Shown here one piece after another: positions 49,330 to 59,880 of a DNA stretch of 64,000 nt. The number at the start of each line of letters is the position of its first letter. The stretch's first letter is position 1. The translations under genes and the position numbers were made by a program. The notes beneath the pieces were generated by a model. The model searched no databases. It was not told where the DNA came from and saw only the letters and a program-made list of their open reading frames with translations. This DNA comes from Opeltia flavorubescens (lineage: Eukaryota > Ascomycota > Lecanoromycetes > Teloschistales > Teloschistaceae): NCBI GenBank assembly GCA_000442125.1, contig KE546980.1:1393529-1457528 (forward strand). Reading direction: 5' to 3'.

Positions 49330-49925
49330 GTGTGACAGAAAGTATAAGTGGATTGACCGAGTGCGCAATGACGGACTCGCCTTCTCCGTCAAGATCGGCC
49401 AGTCATACACCGGTAGAATAAACAAGCCCGGTGGTAATCTCTACCGGGGCCCCTCGATTATAGGTTAAATTTTGATCAGCGTCGTCACCGTCATGTATGA
49501 TCCCGGCGAGCGGGATCGTAGCATCAGGGTTTGAGGAGTTTACTTGGCTGAGCATGTTCCCAAGTCGGGCAGGTGCTTCATCATACGACTCTTCAGGTAG
49601 GGACTTGTACAGTTCGTGGTGTTAGCAGTGAATGAGGACAAGGTTGGGACGTTCGGAAAGGGAATCTTTGGCGAAGTTAGCATTCTCACTAATAATTGCT
49701 CCTGGGTGACCTTCGTTCTGGTTTTGGGCCGTATTTTCGTTGGTCTGGGATCCAATGAAGGTCACCTTGCTGCCAGAAAGCTTGTTGATAAGTTCGCCCC
49801 GGTAAGCATTGCCATCGGTGTTGTCTTAGCCGACGCCCCATGTACTGGAGTCACCAAGTGGCAGGATCCGTAGCGGAGTCCCGCCAGTGACATCTTCTCG
49901 TCCATATAGATTCCGCACCTGCTAT
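49330..49925 (-). pseudogene. SGNH/GDSL-type esterase remnant
   Basis: One minus-strand frame from an acceptor near 49918 reads the first SGNH block, LRILPLGDSSTWGVG, with the catalytic Ser. It continues with a YRGELINKL helix, KVTFIGSQ and the second block EGHPGAI. PNLVLIHC follows, where the GTND block should start. The frame carries TAA at 49826-49828, TAA at 49622-49624 and TGA at 49403-49405, all in the same phase, and the Asn-Asp of block III is lost. Downstream sequence still resembles the family (ESYDEAPARLGNMLSQV, LAGIIH). The intact enzyme would have been a secreted carbohydrate esterase or lipase of the CE3-like kind. The upstream exon is not found; neighbouring frames near 50070-50640 could be part of it. 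Confidence 0.72.
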
Positions 49926-50677
49926 TCAAGTGTGAATGGATAGAGATGGGAAATCTAATGCTCGTAATACAACAATGAGACAAAGGAGAAACATGATTAT
50001 GGAGATCCGTCATTTGGTCTTTTTAATAGAAGAGATGTATCCAGTAAACGGATGAAAACCCGAAGAATCAAGATGTTATGGAGAAGGGTACAATGAATTC
50101 GAAGTGGCGTGAATGATGAATTATTTCATACTCAAGGTTGAGATCTAAGGGCCAAAGATACTTACTATACCTGGGTGTGGAGCAAGCAACGGGATACTCG
50201 GCACCATTTCCATTGTGGTCACTGAAGAAGATTTGGACACGCAATTGGTCATTGAAACTGCATGCAAAGGAACCATGGCCATGAACAGAGCAAGGACTGG
50301 AGACGTGGACTTCTCGATCCAGAGAGCGCAACGGCAGCAAACCCTCCATTATCATGCAGAGGATGAGAGTCGATAGCCATCTCGTGCATGCATTGCTGTA
50401 CTTGGAACCCAAAGATTCGCAAGGATATAATAAAGGCTGTTCCATTGTCACGCACATCAACCCTACCATCCGGTAACAGTTGCCTACGTAGAAGGACAAA
50501 CATGAAAGGCGGCCTCCTTTCGGACCTTCGTCCAAAAAGAGAAGGCTCCGTAAGGCTGATTTCATGGCAAACGCTGGCCATGGTATCCCTCTGTCGAGTG
50601 GCGACAATATGCGACATTGTTGATGGGGTAAGAGGAGTATGATTCAGGGAGGAGGATAAGGCTGAGCCCAATTCTAA

Positions 50678-50703
50678 GCCCTAAACCCTAAGCACCCTAA
50701 AGC
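50678..50703 (-). repeat. degenerate interstitial telomeric motifs
   Basis: Three CCCTAA cores (gCCCTAAa, CCCTAAg, CCCTAAa) within about 25 bases, equivalent to degenerate TTAGGG on the minus strand. Confidence 0.5.
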
Positions 50704-50729
50704 CCACGCCAAGCTTTTCCTACCCTACT

Positions 50730-50751
50730 GTTGTAGGGTACACCCTACAAC
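50730..50751. repeat. perfect inverted repeat, 10-bp arms
   Basis: GTTGTAGGGT and its exact complement ACCCTACAAC separated by AC. The arms themselves contain a telomere-like TAGGGT core. Confidence 0.7.
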
Positions 50752-51253
50752 TTTCCCATATCAACTCTGTCGTTTCATCCTGTATTCCCTAACCACATTG
50801 TATCATAGTCTTTGTCCATTCGACAAGCGTGGGTCAGCCAATGATAGTATTAATTGCTTTCAAAAGACGGATTAAGAAGAAATTCGTGTGCGGCAGATGC
50901 CAGAGTTTTAGCCCAGTGGCTTTTCTCGCTAGACGACTGCGAGGCCATATGGAAGGCATCGTTGTACAACCTGGAGGATATATGCTTCATCCGAATCAAA
51001 TACTGCTCGTATGGATGCTTTTCTTATCTCGTGGCCCAGCATCTACGTAGGGTTCGCCATCTTAAAAGAGGAGCGTAGCAACTTCCTTCCAAACAACATG
51101 AGTGGCTCCTTACAAGTTCCGGCTGGATGTAAAGATGGACTACACAACAATAAAGTCCAGGAGAAAGCACTATATCTACTCACCGCTATTCGTCTGTTTG
51201 CTTTGATAGCATCTCGCGAGCCGTAGATCTCGTATTATCATTCACCTGTGACT

Positions 51254-52545
51254 ATGAAGGGTACTAGATCATTATCGTTCTTCTCAGCTTTTTTCTCCAT
51301 CCTGTCTCTGACCACAGCTCAAGCGGATATGTATCGCCAGTTCAATGTCTCACTCGATTACCCAGTCAAGGGACAGAACATTAAAGGCTCGTGTAGAACT
51401 CGGCTTCCGACTGGTAATCTTAATTTACTCCATTTAGAAGCGCTGGATATGGCTGGAGTCACCGTGAATGCTCTTACAAGGTATTCAACTGATTCAACTG
51501 TACGAGCAACTGTTGAAACGTTCTTCGGTTTTACAAATCCAAATCCAGCTGAATACACATACATGCTTGGTTCGTCTTTGGGAAAGCGGATTCCGTGGCG
51601 CGTTTATTGATCCACCTCTGCAACCTACAGGAAGGTAATTCACTTTGCTGATTCGAGAGCAAACGGTTTTCAGCCTTCGCTTTTCTGCGATGATATGTGG
51701 GTGGTCGACACCACAACGTACTATAATGTTGTCACAGGACTACCGACAGGACATATACTTTTTTAGGCAACCAATTGTAGGTCGATATCATTGTTGGTTA
51801 CTGTGACTTAACCGGTAGCTGTCCAGGTCAACGCACTCGCAAGAAATATTCTCCCCGTTTCCACTATTACCACTACGCATGGGGTGGATGCGGAACAATC
51901 GGTCCAAACGGCTTCGGCGTAACATACTACAAGCCCCCAATCCAAGCCATCACGCTATGTCCGCCACTGTTCATTGCCCCTAGGGGACCTGGCGGTAAAA
52001 AATTACAACCAAGCCTCAGAGGGTATCGACAATCCACATGGACCTCCGGCTTGCTGCCACTTGAGGGCTTTGGCTCTCGATCAAGTGGTTTCCTGCACAC
52101 CCTTATTCACCTAGTCACTCAAAGAGGTACGGAAATACACAGGACCCCCATGAACTACTCAAGCACTCACTAGCGCAGATGTAACCGACCAGCTATTCAA
52201 TCAGACGCCGGGTCAAGGATCAAGCACTGCTTTCGTCTACGGAACCGCTAAATGCGTTCTCCTGGCTCGGTTAACGACCCATCCATCGCAATCAAGAACG
52301 CTGACAATTACATGTGGTTTTCTGTTGCCATGTATCTGTCACAATTCGACTGGTCAAGGACAGACCCAAAGACGAATGCATTGCATAACGGACAAAGGAT
52401 CGTACCTCGGAATACCCCGCCGAATGACAACAAAGCCCGTTTAGTTAGATACGTGGATGGAGATGATGGATACAAGAGGAGGGGCTTCATCTCTCGTGAC
52501 CCACAGGGGAATGCTACCTTAGGAGGTTATACTGAGTTACTCTGA
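51254..52545 (+). pseudogene. secreted metallopeptidase remnant (M35/deuterolysin-like)
   Basis: ATG 51254 opens a signal peptide (MKGTRSLSFFSAFFSILSL) and a mature part open to 51610. Similarity continues in other frames: SLFCDDMWVVD near 51690, then FLHTLIHLVT near 52090, and KNADNYMWFSVAMYLSQFDW near 52290. This order (FCDD-W, zinc helix, NADNY-F) is that of secreted lysine-specific or deuterolysin-like metalloendopeptidases. The zinc helix should read HExxH; here it is HTLIH, so the catalytic Glu is gone. Stops and frame changes separate all segments. The last segment is open to 52545. The original would be an extracellular protease of about 350 residues. Confidence 0.62.
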
Positions 52546-52806
52546 CAACTTGTTTGGCATTCCGTAACTGGAACAAGGTACATCGGTGGGAAATAGATTT
52601 CACAGGTGCAGGAAGAAAGCATGACTTCGAGTATACCTGCTATTGTATTGCTGTATTTGGGTATCATCTGCCACAATCCACAGCCTTCCCTCCCGGAGTA
52701 TCCAGACTGTGATTCTGTCCGCCAACGCAAATTACAACCCTAATTATGCAAACCCTGACCCGACCTTCACAATCCTCACTTCAATCAACGCTATATAATC
52801 ACGAGA

Positions 52807-53353
52807 TCAGTATTTCCCATGAAAAGCAATATAAATCAACTGCGTGCTAAAAAAAGTTATCAACATACCATACCACACCACCGCCCCCGTAATAACGTTC
52901 GCATCCGTCGTCGCACACATCGATATTGCCTGACTTATCGCCGCATTGATCTGATACCATTTAATCTGCCAGCCAGGTGTCACAGCTTTCATCCCCGGTG
53001 GCGTGAAGTCGGAGACTTTGATGAAGCATGTTCCGGATACTACATTGCTAGTCGTCAGTGATCCTCAACCCATCTTCCCACTTGATATAAATTCAAGTCG
53101 AAAACGTGAGTAGCAAGGATAAATTGAAGAACTCTTTTGCTGCTGCTGGCTTACCAAATTTCGCAGCAACATGCGGCTCCGTACTTTGCGGTACCAGCAC
53201 CAATGTGTCACTGGTAGGCACCAAAGCCAGCGCAGCGTAGCAGTCAGCTAAAAGGGGTGATTCGTTTGCGGGGTTCTCGCAGAATTGCTCCCATGCGATC
53301 ACTCTGGATAGCAAACACAAAACGACGGTGGCAATGTATGCATGGAGCAACAT
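52807..53353 (-). CDS. small secreted protein, about 143 aa
   Basis: Model: 53155-53353 and 52807-53039 (115-base intron), 432 bases in frame. Start is the ATG at 53353, which opens a signal peptide (MLLHAYIATVVLCLLSRVIA) although the frame is open further upstream. The mature protein is about 120 residues with four Cys (QFCENP, LADCYAAL, GTCFIKVSDF, SMCATTD) and a PGWQIKWYQINAAI segment. No known family. Small, secreted and Cys-bearing near a telomere fits an effector-like profile, but that is inference. The acceptor after GTAG is the one that keeps phase; a second in-phase choice is not seen. Confidence 0.55.
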
Positions 53354-54467
53354 ACCACCTTCGTTTCCACGAGGCAGATTTCTTTCGCAAATTGAGAAGA
53401 TCGACAGACGCGGTGGGCGGCGCGTGGGATGCATGCAGGATATGAAGTGTTTTTCCGGTCCTAGGGTTTTGGTCATGTCGCTTGTATGTCGCTTGTATCT
53501 TTCGGGAGGGGGCCGATTGGCGTTGTGTCGCACCATGAGCGCCATGAGGGTCTTGTCAGTTGTAGGTCATGGTTGATTGGATGGCGCTTAACTTAATCAG
53601 TTACTGGCGAGCTTGGCCGGTAGGTCCGAACATCTATTGGAGAGATCTCGTGGGGTCGACATTATCTTTGAATTTGCGCTGATGATAGAAAGGACCAACA
53701 TTTAAGTCTACTGAACGTAATTCTTGTCGAGAATTCCAGGGTATGGCTATGGCATACATTGACGAGACGATTTGTCTTTGTTCGAGAACCTGTTAGTAAG
53801 ATTTTGATGTTTGCTACCCACAACTCAAACGGCATGACCCCTCTTTTTCTTTGTTTCGCTATTTCAATTTGATTGCTGCACAAACAGAGCCTGTAGAGTA
53901 TATAGCTATCAGAAAAGTCTTGATACAGTCGAAGTATTGGAAAATCTCTATCACTTATTCTGTTTCTGTATATTCCTGCTTTTCCGCACGTTATCAAGAT
54001 TTCCATGATGTTTGAATTGGCAACCTGGGTTTTGTGTTGTTGCAACACTGTTTTCATATGATCATCGTTCTGTTGACTGTGCTATTCCTATATACCATCA
54101 CTTTTTGCGCTTCATTTTAAGTTATGGCGGAGGCTGTTATATATACCAATGATTCCTTTTGTTTGGAGAAACTCTCAACACTTTCCATTTTCTACACTGT
54201 ACGCTCGGTGCTCAACAGAGACTCTGTTAGATCTTCGCAATTTTTGTGATGTTGCACTAGCGTTGTAACGATGATTCTATCTGCTATATATTTGTCTTCT
54301 GTATCCTCGATCTTTCATGTTCTTCATCAGCATACTTCTACCATATCTCAATCTCATACTCAATCAGCAGTGCTATACACACCAAGCATCTACTAAAGCT
54401 CACATCCTTTCTCTTTGACTACAGTAGTCTACTTTGACAAAAGATTCCATCCATTGAGATCACAAGA
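53354..54467. other. intergenic, no gene seen
   Basis: About 1.1 kb. AT-leaning with short frames only. The last 250 bases, with TATATATACC near 54140 and CT-rich tracts, should be the promoter of the Gly/Met-rich protein. Confidence 0.45.
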
Positions 54468-55202
54468 ATGTCGTACTACTATGACCCCCGATACGACCCT
54501 TACTACCACTATGAGGGGCGCGAGGGATCGTGGGCGTATGAAGATGGGTATCAAGCCCGGCGAGCCGAGGAACATTATCGTCGGGAACGTCAAAATAGGG
54601 TGTTCAACCTCAACCCTTTCCCAACAAATGGTCGAGCCCTTGGCCCAGTTCACCGTGCTGCCCAAGCGGAGGGTATGACGCTACCACACGTTGAGGGCTG
54701 CCACCGCGGCGGACGTTGCGAGCGAGCTCACCACGATAACATCAAGCGTGAACTTACACAGCGAGGCCTTCGTCATGCACGTTTGACCCTACGACAGGCA
54801 CTGCGTGTCTCTCGTGGTCTGCAAGCCGGAGATCCCGATAAACTCCCAGAGATGGACGATGCAGCTCGAATGGGAGGACATCCACAGCTGGCTGCTCCGC
54901 CTGCTCCAGCTCCAGCTCCACCTACCCCTGCGCCATCCACGGCTCCCGCATTAGAAGGTAACCCTTGGGGACAGAATATGATGTTAGGAATGGGCGGACC
55001 TCAAGGTGGTATGGCTGGCATGGGTGGAATGGGTCGTGGAGGTGGCATGATCGGAATGGGACGTGGTGGAGGACAACGTACCATCGGCGCGTATGAGGGC
55101 GCCGGCATGGAAATGATGCATTATCCTGGGAATAATGCGGCTCCGGGTCGTGAGGACATGGTTTTTGCAGGCGATGAAGCTTTCCATGGTCGTGGACAGT
55201 AG
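54468..55202 (+). CDS. Gly/Met-rich low-complexity protein, 244 aa
   Basis: Single-exon frame from ATG 54468 to TAG 55202. The N-terminus is rich in Tyr, Asp and Arg (MSYYYDPRYDPYYHY). A middle region with CHRGGRCERAHHDNIKRELT is basic and helical. A Pro-Ala linker (AAPPAPAPAPPTPAPSTAPA) follows, then tandem Gly-Met-Arg repeats (GGMAGMGGMGRGGGMIGMG). No signal peptide or membrane helix. Such disordered Gly/Met/Arg-rich tails occur in RNA-associated and stress proteins, but no RNA-binding domain is visible. Codon use is regular and there is no lesion, in contrast to its inland neighbours. Confidence 0.65.
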   Translation: MSYYYDPRYDPYYHYEGREGSWAYEDGYQARRAEEHYRRERQNRVFNLNPFPTNGRALGPVHRAAQAEGMTLPHVEGCHRGGRCERAHHDNIKRELTQRGLRHARLTLRQALRVSRGLQAGDPDKLPEMDDAARMGGHPQLAAPPAPAPAPPTPAPSTAPALEGNPWGQNMMLGMGGPQGGMAGMGGMGRGGGMIGMGRGGGQRTIGAYEGAGMEMMHYPGNNAAPGREDMVFAGDEAFHGRGQ

Positions 55203-55602
55203 CATGGCATTTTGGGCGACGGTATGTTAGTGAGAAATGAAAGGAGAGGGACAAAAGGTGAGAATGGTTTCATACATTCAACAATACGAGGGCTGGGTTT
55301 GGGAGTCAGGCGCATAGGACATTTTGGAACATTACCACATCACTGGACAAAGATTTGGCAATAACCCCCATATGAGTAGTCATTTTGAAATTCTATTTGT
55401 ACGACAATAGATGCGTGCGCATATTCATAGATCCAACGATCCAAAACGATGCAACTCTATCCCAACCATCGTAACCCTCCCGTGTCCTCGCCATACATAT
55501 ACCAATGCTCGAACGCGATAACAAACGAATGAATGTCTAGTGGTACAAAATCTAGTTCCAAGATCCAATCTGCCCTTAGATCCCTCCAACCCATCCCTTT
55601 CC
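55203..55602. other. convergent intergenic region
   Basis: About 400 bases between the Gly/Met-rich gene and the convergent Cys-rich gene. Nothing recognised. Confidence 0.4.
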
Positions 55603-55977
55603 TCAAGAACAATCCACCCTCAACGCCACCTCCTTACATCCCCCAGCACCCAAATACCACTGATCGCACAGCGTATCGCACGTCACACCCGGCGCGACAA
55701 ATACCCTTCCCTCTTGCCCTGGAGTCGAAAGGCGCCACTGCACACTTGTGTCTCCGGGATTGGCTCCAGTCGTCGCACGGTAACCAGCTCGGCAGGCGCA
55801 ATAGGTTTTAGAGCCTAGGACGGAGCAAGCGGTCGTTGGGTTGCATATGTTCTGGCCGGGGTTGGGGTTACAGGTTTGGCATGTTGCTGGGTGCCGTTGT
55901 TCGAGGGGGTTGGTGGGAGTGGAGGTCGCAAGGAGGGGAAGGAGGAGGGTGGCGACGGTGAAGAGAGAGAGCTGCAT
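55603..55977 (-). CDS. small secreted Cys-rich protein, 124 aa
   Basis: Single-exon frame from ATG 55977 to TAG 55603. A signal peptide (MQLSLFTVATLLLPLLATS) is followed by a possible Arg-containing pro-site (LEQRH). The mature part of about 95 residues has ten Cys in the pattern CQTC, QNIC, TACSV, YCACRAGY, VTCDTLC, GGCK, DCS. The CACRAGYRATTG stretch is the kind of motif seen in EGF-like or trypsin-inhibitor-like Cys modules; I cannot assign it firmly. Such dense Cys suggests an apoplast-stable protein or inhibitor. Confidence 0.72.
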   Translation of the reverse strand: MQLSLFTVATLLLPLLATSTPTNPLEQRHPATCQTCNPNPGQNICNPTTACSVLGSKTYCACRAGYRATTGANPGDTSVQWRLSTPGQEGRVFVAPGVTCDTLCDQWYLGAGGCKEVALRVDCS

Positions 55978-58637
55978 TGTGTTAATTGTGCTGAAGTTTG
56001 ATTAAATGATCTGGAAAAATAAATCGATTGAGGATCGCTGAGAATTGGAGTTTGTCGGCTTGAGTGAAGATTTCTCGAGTGGACTTTTGATATTCTGCTG
56101 GGTTATCCTGTCTTCCATGGGACATATTTATAATTCGACTGCCAGTAAGCTGAATTTCATGATCAGCTGAATGCTCAGCCCTGGTTGTCACCGTGACATT
56201 CGTGGCTCTGGCGACAACATTTTCCGACTGCTCGTTTTCAGAGCATTCAGAAAAAGCCACTGAATGATCATTTACCCACTGAAGCTCGCGATTGGTAATT
56301 CGGGTTGGCCTGGATATGCCGAGGACCGGTCAAGATCACTAGCGCTTACTATTTCTGACTTGCGGGGTGAAGGATGTAAGGCTGTTCTCGAGCGGGACTC
56401 TCCGTCTTACCATTCAGTGATGTAACGTCATAGGGCCACAGCTTGCTCAGCTAGTTTTAGTGCTCTTATGATAGGTCAGTACGACGGACGAAAGAAGAGC
56501 GAGGTAGGAGCGACGATGCGCTATTTCCTTGTGATCATGTACGTCCGGAACAGCTCGTTCTGAGCTTGATGGTAAGGCATCTTGGCTCTCTAGGCATACT
56601 CTTATCCCCATCAACTATGATCTATCCTCACGAGGATGGCTAATAGAATAAAAGTCGCAGATTTTGAACTTCTTGCAGTAAAATGATAAAGCGCTTTGTT
56701 TTTATTACCAGGTAGTAAACTGTTCAGTCGCTTCCTCTATTTATGTCATTTTCGCAATTATCACCTCTTCTCTCTTGATATAATCTTCTTGTCGAACATC
56801 TGAACCAGTAACAGATGTACTAAATGGCTTGGACACGGGGTATTGCGATTCCAGTGGTAGGATGTCTGATACGACGGTCTCTTGCTTTCTCAAGACCTTA
56901 GAGTAGTAATTGTATCCTCCACGATAATCAATTCATCAGCGAAACATCACACGTTTACAGGGTACATTTTTCCAGCTGCAATGGGTACAAAGAAGTTCGT
57001 ACGTGAAAAACAGATATGATAGGTCACACCGACACAAGTCAGTACACCATCGTCCGATACGGATTATTCCATACTATTTAGAGCGGCTGAGGGAGGTATA
57101 TAGCCCCCCTACATCTCCTTTGTATCACTTTCCGGAAAGCCTACCCATTTTTGTAGGTCCTGGTAAACGGATATAAGTTATTGTTGCCATTTTTTCACAA
57201 GGACGCCTCCTTATTACCCGGCAACGGTTACTAACTTCGCACGAATTAGTTCTCTAGCAGTCGTATGATTTTTTCGGTCGTGCTGTGGTCCTCGTTATAT
57301 GCATGATAATACCGCGGTTGGTCCGTGCTCACCATTGCCAGACTGTATTGAAGATTATCAGGAGAACGAATCGCGAAGTAATTTGACATGCCATTCAGCA
57401 AATACCTCACACTTCATCCCCAGCACATCCACTCTATCGTAACCTTATATTCATTGAACACTTGTTTCTTGTACGTCTCTCCGTATTAAACCATGCTAAT
57501 GGCTCCTAAGAGCAAAGCATGATCATCGTTTCAAAAAGGATCGGAAGCAGAGTAAGCCTTATCGAAGAAGCGTTTGTTCTTTCAATATACTGACTGAAGA
57601 TACGCTTCAGTGGAAACTACGAGGAGCTGGGAAAGAATGTACTCATGGAATGGGGCTCGGGGATGAGCCAGCGCCGCTGTTCGCCCCAATTCTCTTTTAA
57701 GGGATATCGTGAGATTAGATCTCTGCCTTCTCGTGGCTCCGGTCGACAACTATCTTCACAGAGGACTTCTTCCATCGCTGACCCAAGTGCAGCACACTTT
57801 TTCCGCCAGCTCTCTCCATATATCGGCATCACTTAAGAGTCGGATACACCATAACGCCACCGAATCTTATTGTGCTTACTCTGGAGCAGCAAAACCTTGC
57901 ATCCATGATTAGTAGATGATTTAATGTTGAGATTCCAATCGTTCAATCGCCGTCTACAGACTTGGTCCGCCCTATAGAGAAAGTCCGACTGGCGTCTATC
58001 AAACGAGAGTAGAAGTGCGACCGTGTCGAGTGTGTGGGGAAGATGATAGAGTTCCACTTTCAAATAGCATTCTCGCAGCCTGCATCTCAATTCGTGGATG
58101 CGCTTTCATTTTCAATCATCCATGGTTATGACATGAGGAGTGTGCCACCCATGAATGATGGTAGCAAGAGAGGTCACGATGCGGTACGGCGTATTTTCGG
58201 AGGCGATCTCAAATGCCGTGTTTTTGTAGAGTGTAAATGAGAAGCAGAGAAGTTTTCGAAGGAATTAGAACGTGACTTACGCATAGTATTTTCGACAAAG
58301 GATCTCTATTGGCCTTGAAAGTCTTGTTGGAGATTTAACAGATTTTGCAACCACGGGTGATATACTGTGAGCAGTCACATAAATTAATAATTGGTGATGA
58401 CTTACGCTTTATCCAAAATCAAACATTGAATGTCCCCGTATGAAAGCAACAATCCACTTGCTGGGAAGATTTAGAACTGGACGTGCACGTGATATGGCGA
58501 CAGTGACGCGCGTATTATTGACGCGATCCACGTAAAATGCTTGGACCTCATTATCTGCACTCTCCCCAAGTCAGCCCAATCAATGTTGATTTGTCGTACT
58601 CACCTATCGACGCCAGCATCGGAATACAATTATCAAC
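55978..58637. other. intergenic, no supportable gene
   Basis: About 2.7 kb. Frames are short with no recognised domain. Composition is near the window average, with no RIP-like depletion of CA or TG. Confidence 0.45.
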
Positions 58638-59235
58638 ATGACGGGTGTCAAACGCGCTTCCGACGGCCATACCAGCACACCAAAACGCCACTGTCCCAGC
58701 GATACGAAGCCAAGCCTTTTTACGAAGGAGCAATTGCAAGGCATGACAAAAGCTGAGCTGATAAGCCGTGTCCAGCTTCTCCAGGCATCCGCCATTTTAA
58801 TATCAAGCTCATCGACATTCTCACCAGCCGCGCCTGAGTTGACTGAAGAGGACATCCGGCGCAAAGTTTCCAATGCCCGCGACATGATGGAGAAAGGCAT
58901 CAAAAGTCAGATGAAGGTCAGCCATATCCCTCTCTCCCTGAATTACGCTCCTAATAACCACGCAGTGGAAACCCTCCTGCAAGACTGGCAACGTTCGATT
59001 CTCTTACTCCGGCGTCGTCGCCTCCCCCATCATCTTCCTGAAGCTGTTTCGCCAGAAGTCCGACTGGAAGAAGAAACAGATCCAGCTTCCACCTGACGAA
59101 TTCCAAGAAACCACCCGCACCGAGCTGTCTACCAATATTCGGTACGGGTCTCTCAACATCACGGGCAAGAACGTCACTGTGCGATGGAATCCAGAGGACT
59201 TAATCTTCACTGTTACAGGTATTTATGGGCTCTGA
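58638..59235 (+). CDS. unknown protein, 182 aa, last gene before the telomere
   Basis: Model: 58638-58916 and 58966-59235 (49-base intron), 549 bases in frame. The N-terminus is basic (MTGVKRASDGHTSTPKRHC) and could be a nuclear signal. A helix similar to a SAP-type motif follows (LQGMTKAELISRVQLLQ), then a Ser-rich linker and a charged helix (ELTEEDIRRKVSNARDMMEK). Exon 2 encodes a compact basic domain with WKPSCKTGNVRFSYSGVVAS, IIFLKLFRQKSDWKKKQIQL and a final NITGKNVTVRWNPED. I do not recognise the family. The frame is intact only about 650 bases from the RIP-saturated block, showing a sharp border of decay. Confidence 0.6.
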
Positions 59236-59880
59236 AGACTCTGTGATGGGCTTGGATTGGGGGATGGATTGTCCTGTGTCCTCATTAAGGAAGACTTGTT
59301 GGAACGTTGTTGCGTGCGAGAGCTTGGAGCTGACCAGAGGCGCATATATCTTCGGGTCGTCCCATGATGTAAAGCACCTTGGCAGAGATAATATACATCA
59401 AAGGAGAGCATTTATATTATTAGCGCTGAACGAGATATATACACCATTTTTATCAGATTTGCTTTATTAGATAGGCTTTTTATACCGATCAAGTATCGGC
59501 TATTTACAATTACTCACTTCTAAAGCACTCGATATCATGCGAAATCTGGGTCGCTGGCTGTTCAAAAAGTAATTATTCGAAGAGTATTATAAGCGTGCTT
59601 CCTTTTAGAATTATTTGACTTCGATAACTTTTTAAACGATTTCGATATAAAGCTTATTTCTATTCGCGACGTATAAATATTCAAATTTTAGGTCGTAAAT
59701 CGGAATTTTATTCCGATTCAGCCTTTGGTCTCCTCTTCTGCGCGCTGGACCTAGTATAGATCTATCTTTATCGATTTTTATAGAATGCTCGCAGAAGGCA
59801 TTTCAGCGGATACTAGGTAGCTAACCGCTTTATATTAAGTCCTGCTCCGGTGGGATCAGTCTTTAAGGGGTTGGTTTTAT
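59236..59880. other. transition zone into the AT-rich block
   Basis: AT content rises from about 59400, but CA/TG dinucleotides persist to about 59880. A GC-containing patch (59720-59880) precedes the abrupt switch; it may hold the 3' edge of the element. Confidence 0.4.

Larger units (their letters stand above)
49926..51253. other. decayed intergenic stretch with telomere-like motifs and a perfect palindrome
   Basis: About 1.3 kb. Frames on the minus strand at 50068-50671 have some coding look (a Cys-containing HGHGSFACSFNDQLRVQIFF stretch) but no recognised domain; they may be the lost 5' part of the SGNH gene. Telomere-like CCCTAA variants lie at about 50678-50703 and a palindrome at 50730-50751. 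Confidence 0.4.

Noticed and set aside
49540-49755. 71-codon minus-strand frame and 85-codon plus-strand frame (49616-49873)
   Set aside because: Both are shadows of the SGNH esterase remnant, which reads coherently in a different frame of the minus strand.
50068-50671. Overlapping minus-strand frames of 140 and 179 codons
   Set aside because: Some coding look but two competing frames and no domain; possibly the lost 5' part of the SGNH gene, too weak to annotate.
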